From: DATIRA01 sp963766505
GTDB lineage: Bacteria > Pseudomonadota > Gammaproteobacteria > Steroidobacterales > Steroidobacteraceae
Assembly: GCA_963766505.1 (NCBI GenBank)
Contig: CAVYAL010000005.1
Location: 682,001-746,000, forward strand
Direction of reading: 5' to 3'
DNA length: 64,000 bases
Shown here: one piece after another, positions 44,098 through 51,057 of the stretch
Layout of the letters: every line of letters begins with the position of its first letter
Numbering within the stretch: the first letter of the stretch is position 1
Translations under genes and position numbers: made by a program
Notes under the pieces: model-generated
Told to the model about the DNA's origin: nothing
Seen by the model: only the letters and a program-made list of their open reading frames with translations
Databases searched by the model: none

Positions 44098-45419
44098 GGC
44101 GTGCCCTGTGCCGCGTGATCCGTCGAAACCATTCGCAATTTCGCCTCCTCGTTCCACTCGTCGAGTTCCGCGCGGATATTCGCCCGCATCTGCTCGCGCA
44201 CTTCGTTCACTGAGTTGAAGAACTCGGCCATCATCAGCACCCAGCAGTACATGCCCCGCTCGGTGAGCCGCAGCGCATCGGCGTCGTGGCGGGTAGCCCC
44301 GACCAGCCTCATCGCCAGCAACTCGGGTGCGAGCGCAAGCCAGAACGCATGGCCGTAGCGGCGCCGGATGAAGCTGCGTTCGAGCCGCCCGCCGAACAGC
44401 CGTACCAGGAAATCGTAGCGCATGCGCTCGCGCGGGCGCAGTTTCCGGCGACGCGTGATGCCGGTGAGCCCGCGTTCCGCGCGGCGGCAGTAGTGGTTCA
44501 GCGAGAAGGTGGTCGAGTACATCGCCCCGCCCACGTAGCTGAAGGCGCCGCTGCCGACGCCGACGTAGTCGTCCCGGTCGATGATGTACTCGTCGTGCAT
44601 GCCCTCGCCCCGGGAAAAACACCAGGCGGAGGCCGGCCTGTAGCTCGGCAGCAGCCGCGCCAGGATGCGCTGGTACATCGGGTGCCTGAGCGCGGGGTCG
44701 CTGTGCCCCATGCTGGACTCCATTCTCCTGCCCGCCACCGGAGCGGTCATCAGCGGATAGAAGGACACCTGGTCCACGCCGATCTCGAGCAGCAGGTCGA
44801 GGTCCCGCTCCAGCATCGGGAGCGTCTGTCCCGGCAGGTTGAATATCATGTCCACGTTCAGCGTGGGGAACAGCCCACCCACCGCTTCGAGGTGCTCGCG
44901 GATGCTGGCTGCGCTGCCGTACTTCTCGTAGCGCTCCATCCGGCGCAGAAGACCGTCGTCGAAGCTCTGCACCCCGACCGAGAGCCGCGTGACGCCTGCG
45001 TCCCGGTAACGCCCGAGGAAAGCGGGGTCGAGGTGGTTCGGGTTGGTCTCGATCGAGACGCTGCGTACAGGCGAGACCGAGCGCAGGTAGTCGAGCGTAC
45101 GCAGCAGCTCGGCGGGATCCACGGTCGGCGTGCCGCCGCCGACGTACACGTCGGCGAAGCGGAAACCGGCCTCGTGGTAGAGCGCAATCTCGCGTCGAAG
45201 CGCATCGAAATAACGGCCGGTGCGATCCGGGTTGTACCGCACCCGGTGGAACGAGCAGAACGGACAGAGCACCTCGCAGAACGGCACGTGGACGTACAGC
45301 TGGCAGGGCTCGGACGGTGCCTGCGGCATGACCTCGGCGCTCGCGTCCTCGTCGAAGCGCATCGCGGCGGCGTACTCGTGCCGCAGCACCGACACCAGGG
45401 GCTGCTCGAACCACAACAT
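44094..45419 (-). CDS. HemN/HemW-like radical SAM protein in the hyp operon
   Basis: This 441-residue radical SAM enzyme has a CxxxCxxC cluster motif at C48, C52 and C55 (HVPFCEVLCPFCSFH), then YVGGGTPTVDP and VGVQSFDDGLLRRM. It resembles coproporphyrinogen dehydrogenase and HemW but has SFH after the cluster in place of a further Cys or Asp. The middle contains FSRGEGMHDEYIIDRDDYVGVGSGAFSYV, as in HemN-like proteins. It is translationally coupled to hypE and lies ten bases after hypF, so it belongs to the hyp operon. A heme function or a hydrogenase-ligand function are both open. Confidence 0.8.
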   Translation of the reverse strand: MLWFEQPLVSVLRHEYAAAMRFDEDASAEVMPQAPSEPCQLYVHVPFCEVLCPFCSFHRVRYNPDRTGRYFDALRREIALYHEAGFRFADVYVGGGTPTVDPAELLRTLDYLRSVSPVRSVSIETNPNHLDPAFLGRYRDAGVTRLSVGVQSFDDGLLRRMERYEKYGSAASIREHLEAVGGLFPTLNVDMIFNLPGQTLPMLERDLDLLLEIGVDQVSFYPLMTAPVAGRRMESSMGHSDPALRHPMYQRILARLLPSYRPASAWCFSRGEGMHDEYIIDRDDYVGVGSGAFSYVGGAMYSTTFSLNHYCRRAERGLTGITRRRKLRPRERMRYDFLVRLFGGRLERSFIRRRYGHAFWLALAPELLAMRLVGATRHDADALRLTERGMYCWVLMMAEFFNSVNEVREQMRANIRAELDEWNEEAKLRMVSTDHAAQGTP

Positions 45420-45428
45420 GGACTCAGT

Positions 45429-47729
45429 CTAGCTCCTGCCCGGCACCCGGAGCGGATCGGAATTGCGGGCGAGGCGACCCAGGTATTCGGCCACCTGGCC
45501 GTAGCTCAGGCCTCCGTCGTTGGCCGGGATCTTCTCGGGCAGCAGGACCCGGAAACCCTGGCGCTCGAGCGCGCCGGCCGCCAGCTCGAGCAGCAGGCTG
45601 TTCTGGAACACGCCGCCGGTGAGCCCGACGACCCCGACACCGCTCGATTCGCGCTGCCGCGACGCGATGCGCGCAATCGCGTCCGCCAGCGCCTCGTGCA
45701 CTGCCCCGGCGCGCTCGGCCTCAGCGAGGCGTTGATCGGCTGCAAATGGCAGCAGCGGCGACCAGTCGACCCGCAGCAGCCCGTCGTCCTCGATCAGAGG
45801 CAGCTCCGGGAAAGAGCCTGACGGCTGCGCGCAGGCCTCGAGCCACATGGGTCCCTGGCCCTCGAAGCTCGCCTCGCGAATGCCGAGCACCAGCGAGGAC
45901 AGCGCGTCGAACACGCGGCCCGCCGCGCTGGAAACCGGGCAGTTCACGCCCCGCTCCCAGGCGCTGCGCACGATCGGGTCCGGGATCGCCACCGGGCAGT
46001 CGAGCCCAGCTTCCCAGCACAGCGCCGCGGCACTGCGCCAGGGCGCCCGGCCTGCGAGCTCGCCGCCGGGCAGCCGGAAGGACCGCAGGCTGGCACAGCG
46101 CCTCCATTGCCCCGGCCGGCCGATGAACGCCTCGCCGCCCCAGAGCGTGCCGTCCGCCCCGTAGCCCACACCGTCCCAGGCGAAGACGAGCGCCGGCTCC
46201 GCGACGCCGTGCTCCGTCACGAGTCCGGAGGCGTGGGCACAGTGGTGCAGCACGGTCTCGAAGGACTGCCCCAGCGCCTGCACCCAGCGCGTCGTCGTGT
46301 AGCCTGGATGCGTGTCGCAGATCCAGTGCCTCGCGCGCACGTCGTAGAGCCGCTGCAGGTCGTCCACGACCTGGGCGAACACCTGTTCGCTGCGCACCGT
46401 GCCCATGTCGCCGATGTGCGGCGAGACGACGATCCGCCGCTCCCAGGCGAGCGCCACGCAGAGCTTCAGGTGCCCGCCGACCGCCAGCACCGGCTCCTCG
46501 AGGCGTCCAGGCAGCTCGAGCTCGAGCGGCGCCAGGCCGCGGCCCAGTCGTATCGGCCGGGCCCTGCCACGGGCGACACGCAGCACCGAGTCGTCGGCCG
46601 GGCGGAGAATCGGCCGGTCGTGGTGCAGGAAGCCGTCCGCCACGCGCGCGAGGCGCGACTCGGCTTCGGCAGGATCGGTCAGCACGGGTTCGCCGCTAAC
46701 GTTGCCCGACGTCGCGACCACGGGCCCACCGAAGTCCCCGACCAGCAGCTGGTGCAGTGGACTGTAGGGCAGGAAAGCCCCGACTTCGGCCAGGCCGGGC
46801 GCGACCGACCGGGCGAGATCGCATCGCCCACCGCGGCGTACCAGCACGATCGCGCGGGCCGGGTCCAGCAGTGCGGCTCGCTCGGCGTCCCCGGGCTCGA
46901 GCTGCGCGCTGAGCGCGGCCAGGCCATCGGGACCAGCCCAGGGGAACATCACGGCCAGCGGTTTGTCCGGCCGCCGCTTGCGTGCGCGCAGTCGCGCGAC
47001 CGCCGCCTCGCTGCGCGCGTCGCAGACCAGGTGATAGCCGCCGATCCCGCGCACGGCCAGCACCTCGCCCCGGCGCAGCAGCCCGACAGCGGCCTCGAGC
47101 GCCGGCCCGTCACCGCCGATGGAGCCGTCACGACCCGGCGCGGCGAACTGCAGGTGCGGGCCGCAGACCGGGCAGGCGACCGGCTCGGCATGAAAGCGTC
47201 GATCGAGCGGATCCTCGTACTCCCGGCGGCAGGCCTCGCACAACGGAAAGGCCGCCATGCTGGTGTTCGTTCTGTCGTAGGGCAGCGAGGCGATCAGCGT
47301 GTAGCGCGGGCCGCACTGGGTACAGTTGATGAACGGATAGCGATACCGCCGGTCCCCGCGCTCGCCGAGTTCCCGCAGGCAGTCGCCGCAGGTGAAGAAG
47401 TCCGGGGGCACGGAGACCTGGGGCGCGTCGGCGGTGCTGCTGGCGGCAATCTGGAACCCGCTGCGTGACAGGCGCGCGACCTCCGCCTGCTCGCGGATGA
47501 CCGGTATCGCGAGTGGCGGGGCACGCTCGATCAGCGCAAGGCTGAAGGCCTCGAGCTGCTCCGGCGGACCATCGATGAGGATCTCGACGTCGCCGCGCAG
47601 GTTGCGAACCTGACCCTCGAGGCCGAACTCGTGGGCCAGGCGATAGACGAAGGGCCGGAAGCCGACGCCCTGCACGCGACCGGTCATCACCAGTCGTCGC
47701 GCCGTTTCGCAGCCGGGCCCGCGGCTCAC
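45429..47729 (-). CDS. hypF: Carbamoyltransferase HypF
   Basis: HypF makes carbamoyl-AMP from carbamoyl phosphate and transfers the group to HypE. The 766-residue protein has all four parts: the acylphosphatase domain (RVQGVGFRPFVYRLA, about residues 18-32), two zinc fingers (CGDC/CTQC and CEAC/CPVC, about 113-190), the YrdC-like domain (about 200-380) and the Kae1-like domain with HHCAHASGL near residue 490. The start is a GTG at 47729 without a good ribosome-binding site. An internal ATG 14 codons later is an alternative. Confidence 0.94.
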   Translation of the reverse strand: MSRGPGCETARRLVMTGRVQGVGFRPFVYRLAHEFGLEGQVRNLRGDVEILIDGPPEQLEAFSLALIERAPPLAIPVIREQAEVARLSRSGFQIAASSTADAPQVSVPPDFFTCGDCLRELGERGDRRYRYPFINCTQCGPRYTLIASLPYDRTNTSMAAFPLCEACRREYEDPLDRRFHAEPVACPVCGPHLQFAAPGRDGSIGGDGPALEAAVGLLRRGEVLAVRGIGGYHLVCDARSEAAVARLRARKRRPDKPLAVMFPWAGPDGLAALSAQLEPGDAERAALLDPARAIVLVRRGGRCDLARSVAPGLAEVGAFLPYSPLHQLLVGDFGGPVVATSGNVSGEPVLTDPAEAESRLARVADGFLHHDRPILRPADDSVLRVARGRARPIRLGRGLAPLELELPGRLEEPVLAVGGHLKLCVALAWERRIVVSPHIGDMGTVRSEQVFAQVVDDLQRLYDVRARHWICDTHPGYTTTRWVQALGQSFETVLHHCAHASGLVTEHGVAEPALVFAWDGVGYGADGTLWGGEAFIGRPGQWRRCASLRSFRLPGGELAGRAPWRSAAALCWEAGLDCPVAIPDPIVRSAWERGVNCPVSSAAGRVFDALSSLVLGIREASFEGQGPMWLEACAQPSGSFPELPLIEDDGLLRVDWSPLLPFAADQRLAEAERAGAVHEALADAIARIASRQRESSGVGVVGLTGGVFQNSLLLELAAGALERQGFRVLLPEKIPANDGGLSYGQVAEYLGRLARNSDPLRVPGRS

Positions 47730-47769
47730 TTGTTTAGACCGCGCTTCGGTTCGCAGTCTGCCGCGCGGA

Positions 47770-48897
47770 TCAGGACTCGTCGCCTGCGGCCTTGTCGCGG
47801 CCGGTCCAGACGTTCTCGCGCACGCCGTTGGCCCACCAGATGCGGCATGCGCCCTCGTCCGAGACCATGCACGGACCGATCGGGTGGCGGGGCGTGCAGG
47901 CCGCGCCGTACAGGCGGCATTCGTTCGGATAGATGCGGCCGAGCACGACTTTCGCGCAATCGCAGCCGGGCGGCATCTCGCCCGCGCGCTTGCGGGACAT
48001 CTCCGTGTAGCCGGGCAGCCGCACCCGTGAATCGTGGCAGGCGTACTGCTCCTTCAGCACGTAGCCGGACTCCGGTATCGGCCCGATACCCCGCCAGTTG
48101 CCGGCCACGACGTCCATCGTCTCATCCATGAAACGGCGTGCGGCCGCGTTCCCGCCGGGGCGGACAACCTGCGGGTAGCAGTTGTCCAGGAAGCAGCGCC
48201 GCTCGATGCGCTGCCGCAGCACCGAGTACAGAGCCGCGAGCAGCGACTCGGGCGTGAAGCCGGCGATGGCCGTCGGTATGCCGTGCTCGCGCGGAATGAA
48301 CTCCCACTCCTCCGGGCCCATCACCGTGGAGACGTGGCCCGGAGCGATCAGCGCCTCGAAGCCTGGCTCGCCCGAGTCGAGCAGCATGGCCACCGCGGGC
48401 CAGGTCCGCCGGCCCGACATCAGCATCAGCAGGTTCTGCGGCGCACCCTGCGCGAGCAGCGCCGCCGCGGGCGCGGTCGTGGTCTCGAAGCCGGCCGCGA
48501 GGAACACGACCGTGCGCGACGGGTTCTCGAGCGCCACGCGCGCCGCCTCGAGCGGGCTTGCGATCGGTCGCACGTCGGCACCGGCCGCCTTCGCCTGTTC
48601 CAGCGAGCGCGGCTCGCTCTTCGGCGCATTGACCGGCACGCGCAGCATGTCGCCGTAGGCGAGCAGGATCACGCCCTCGTGCAGCGCCAGCTGCATGGCC
48701 TCGTAAATGTCCTCTTCGGGGCAGATGCAGACCGGGCAGCCCGGGCCCGGCACCAGCTCGATGCTGGAGGGGATGGCCTTGCGCAGCCCGGCCAGTGAGA
48801 TCGAGCGCTCGTGCCCGCCGCAGACGTTCATCACCTTGATGCCGGCCGGCAGCGGCAGCGCCCGGATGCGGTCGAGCCACTCGGTCGCGGTGGTCAT
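47770..48897 (-). CDS. hypD: Hydrogenase maturation protein HypD
   Basis: HypD, with HypC, is the scaffold on which the Fe(CN)2CO unit is assembled. It carries a [4Fe-4S] cluster. The 375-residue protein has CGGHE near residue 30, PGPGCPVCI near 58, FETTTAP near 140 and the C-terminal cysteine region CDCAKVVLGRIYPNE with later Cys residues. I chose the ATG at 48897. An earlier in-frame ATG at 48930 lies inside hypB. It follows hypB by seven bases. Confidence 0.95.
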   Translation of the reverse strand: MTTATEWLDRIRALPLPAGIKVMNVCGGHERSISLAGLRKAIPSSIELVPGPGCPVCICPEEDIYEAMQLALHEGVILLAYGDMLRVPVNAPKSEPRSLEQAKAAGADVRPIASPLEAARVALENPSRTVVFLAAGFETTTAPAAALLAQGAPQNLLMLMSGRRTWPAVAMLLDSGEPGFEALIAPGHVSTVMGPEEWEFIPREHGIPTAIAGFTPESLLAALYSVLRQRIERRCFLDNCYPQVVRPGGNAAARRFMDETMDVVAGNWRGIGPIPESGYVLKEQYACHDSRVRLPGYTEMSRKRAGEMPPGCDCAKVVLGRIYPNECRLYGAACTPRHPIGPCMVSDEGACRIWWANGVRENVWTGRDKAAGDES

Positions 48898-48904
48898 CTG
48901 CGAA

Positions 48905-49726
48905 TCAGCGCGGTTCGCCAGGCGACCCATGCAGCGCCGCGCCCTCGGGCTGAACGGCCGGCCGCAGCCGTTCGCCGCGCGCCGCGCGTGCCCGTTGCGC
49001 CTGGATTTCGCCGCGCAGCCAGTCGAGCCACCCGGTGAAACCCTCGCCGCCGCGGTTCGACACCTCGAGCACCGGTCCCTGGAAGCCCACCTGCCGCAGC
49101 GCGTCGCGCGCCCGCTCCGGCTTGAAGTCGTCGAGATAGGCCAGCAGGTCCGTCTTGGTCAGCAGCGCCAGGTCGGAGGCGCGGAACATCACCGGGTACT
49201 TCGCGGGCTTGTCGTCGCCCTCGGGCACCGACAGCAGCGTCACGTTCCTGTGCTGGCCGAGGTCGAAGCTCGCCGGACACACGAGGTTGCCGACGTTCTC
49301 GATGAACAGCACGTCGAGCTCGGCGACCGGCAGTTCGTGCAGCGCGTCGTGCACCATGCTGGCGTCCAGGTGGCAGGCGTTGCCGGTCGTGATCTGCACG
49401 GCCGGGACGCCGCAGTCGCGGATCCGCCGCGCATCGTTCTCGGTGGCCAGGTCGCCCTCGACGACGCCGATGCGCAGCTCTCCGCCGACGGCCCGGATCG
49501 TCGCCTCGAGCAGCGAGGTCTTGCCGGCGCCGGGCGAGGACATCAGGTTGAGCGCGAGCACGCCATGCCTGTCGAAGTGCTCGCGGTTGTGGGCGGCCAC
49601 AGCGTCGTTGGCGCTCAGGATCGCCGTGATGACCTCGACGGTCTCGGTGCGAAGCCCGCCCCCGGCGGTCCTGGGCTGTGCACGCTGTGCTTCGGGTCCG
49701 AGCGAGCAGCCGCAATCACGACACAT
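48905..49726 (-). CDS. hypB: Hydrogenase nickel-incorporation GTPase HypB
   Basis: HypB is the GTPase that, with HypA, inserts nickel into the hydrogenase large subunit. The 273-residue protein has the N-terminal nickel motif CxxCGC (MCRDCGC), the P-loop SSPGAGKT near residue 63, GDLATEND, NVGNLVCP and TKTD. There is no histidine-rich stretch, so nickel storage by this protein is not expected. GGAGGGG precedes the ATG at 49726. It follows hypA by 15 bases. Confidence 0.95.
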   Translation of the reverse strand: MCRDCGCSLGPEAQRAQPRTAGGGLRTETVEVITAILSANDAVAAHNREHFDRHGVLALNLMSSPGAGKTSLLEATIRAVGGELRIGVVEGDLATENDARRIRDCGVPAVQITTGNACHLDASMVHDALHELPVAELDVLFIENVGNLVCPASFDLGQHRNVTLLSVPEGDDKPAKYPVMFRASDLALLTKTDLLAYLDDFKPERARDALRQVGFQGPVLEVSNRGGEGFTGWLDWLRGEIQAQRARAARGERLRPAVQPEGAALHGSPGEPR

Positions 49727-49741
49727 GGTCCCCTCCTCGCC

Positions 49742-50104
49742 TCAATGCACTGGTTCGGCCGACGTCTCGAGCTCGACCCGCTTCAGCAGCAGTTCCTCGC
49801 CCTCGAGCACCTCGACCTGCCAGTCGCCGCAGTCCGCGCAGACGATTCGATTGGCCGCGGCTGCCGACTGCGCCCCGCAGCTGCGGCAGCGCACGCGCAC
49901 CGGCGTGCGCTCGATCGTGAGCGTGGCGCGTTCCGCCAGCGTCCCCTGAGCGGCGATCGGATAGGCGTGCTCGAGCAGGTCGGGCTCGACGCCTGAGAGC
50001 GGGCCCACGGCCACGACGATGGACACGACACCGCAGGCATCGTTGTCCCGCGCCACCCGCTCGACCTGCTCGATCAGCGCCTGGCATACCGAGAGCTCAT
50101 GCAT
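49742..50104 (-). CDS. hypA: Hydrogenase nickel metallochaperone HypA
   Basis: HypA binds nickel at its N-terminal MHE and carries a structural zinc site. The 120-residue protein starts MHELSVCQALIEQVE and has the zinc cysteines CRSCG (near residue 74) and CADCG (near 89). The start overlaps the hypC stop by eight bases, which points to coupled translation. Confidence 0.95.
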   Translation of the reverse strand: MHELSVCQALIEQVERVARDNDACGVVSIVVAVGPLSGVEPDLLEHAYPIAAQGTLAERATLTIERTPVRVRCRSCGAQSAAAANRIVCADCGDWQVEVLEGEELLLKRVELETSAEPVH

Positions 50105-50321
50105 GCTCGAGGATCTCGTCGAACAGGTCCCAGGAAGACTGCGCCTCCTCGGCGGTCACCTTCTGGATCGCATAGCCCACGTGCACCAGCACGTGGTCGC
50201 CGGGGACGATCTCCTCGCCCTGCAGCATGAACAGGCTGACTTCGCGCTCGATGCCCTTCGCCTCGCAGACCGCGGCGTAGCCATCGACTGACTTGATTCT
50301 CATCGGCACGGCCAGGCACAT
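50097..50321 (-). CDS. hypC: Hydrogenase maturation chaperone HypC
   Basis: HypC escorts the Fe(CN)2CO unit from HypD to the hydrogenase large subunit. The 74-residue protein begins MCLAVPMRI with the essential Cys2 and has GDHVLVHVGYAIQKV near residue 42. A strong GGAGGA site lies eight bases before the ATG at 50321. It is the first gene of the hyp operon, with a gap of 182 bases upstream. Confidence 0.95.
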   Translation of the reverse strand: MCLAVPMRIKSVDGYAAVCEAKGIEREVSLFMLQGEEIVPGDHVLVHVGYAIQKVTAEEAQSSWDLFDEILEHA

Positions 50322-50393
50322 GTTTGCGATCCTCCGGAACTTCGGGCTCGATTGCCGCGGCAGACTGTCAAAGCCCCGGGGCCCTGACCAATA

Positions 50394-50468
50394 GGTAATT
50401 GCCCGGGCTTGAGCCGCCCGATGGCCCTTACCCGCCACTCGCAGCCGCTGCGGCAGTCCGCAATTACC
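50394..50468. promoter_or_regulatory. 9-base inverted repeat in the hyp upstream region
   Basis: GGTAATTGC (50394-50402) and its exact reverse complement GCAATTACC (50460-50468) are 57 bases apart in the otherwise GC-rich hypC upstream region. They could be paired sites for a regulator, but no known motif fits, and I found no good promoter. Confidence 0.35.
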
Positions 50469-50503
50469 GAAGCATAGCCCCGGACGGCCCCGGGGACCAT
50501 GCG

Positions 50504-50710
50504 TCAGTCGGGGTCCTGCCCCTGAACCGGAGGACCGCCGCGGCGCCGGAAGGTTCCAATCAGCAGCGTCAGCAACGCCAGGAAGATCTCGTCGAAGAAC
50601 GGGATCAGGTCGGGAACGACCAGGTCCACCAGGAACAGCGCCGCGCTGATCATGAACAGCGTCGGAAAGCGCAGCCCCGCGGCGAATCGATTGATCAGCG
50701 AGCCGATCAT
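50504..50710 (-). CDS. Small membrane protein (DUF6116-like)
   Basis: This 68-residue protein starts MIGSLINRFAAGLRFPTLF and has two hydrophobic stretches (about residues 15-30 and 38-52) around the conserved LVDLVVPDLIPFFDEI segment. This pattern matches small DUF6116-type proteins common in Xanthomonadales and relatives, whose role is unknown. It ends in a basic, proline-rich tail. It lies on the hyp strand, 182 bases before hypC, and may be transcribed separately. Confidence 0.65.
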   Translation of the reverse strand: MIGSLINRFAAGLRFPTLFMISAALFLVDLVVPDLIPFFDEIFLALLTLLIGTFRRRGGPPVQGQDPD

Positions 50711-51057
50711 TCAGCGCTCCCCGGCCGGGCACGACGCGCGCCCCTCAATGGCAGCGCCGGGCCGCACGGCTGCGGCGCGGCGCCATTCGAGCGTCGCAGC
50801 AAGGCCGCTTGCAGCGTTCGTCTCACCATGCACGTTCCGGTTCACCCTCTCGCTCCTGTCGCCGATGCTGCGCAACCGCAGGCGGCAATTTCGCCCAGAT
50901 CGGCGCCGCTGGCAATGCTCGAAGGGCTCCGGGTTCGGCGAATGGCCGCAGCAGCAGTTCCGCACCGGGATCGCTCGGGCGGCACACGGCCGCCCGCTGT
51001 GCGGTGCGGTGTACCATCTGCGATCCATGCTGCAACACAAGAGCGGGGTCTGAGTCG
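50711..51057. other. Divergent intergenic region before the spermidine synthase-like gene
   Basis: These 347 bases are GC-rich and lie between two divergently transcribed genes. Open frames run through parts of the region but show no family resemblance and no ribosome-binding site. I see no clear promoter or repeat. Confidence 0.45.

Noticed and set aside
43081..45414. Single continuous frame through hypE and upstream, as a possible fusion protein
   Set aside because: The upstream part is the wrong frame of the radical SAM gene, and hypE has its own start and a normal length.
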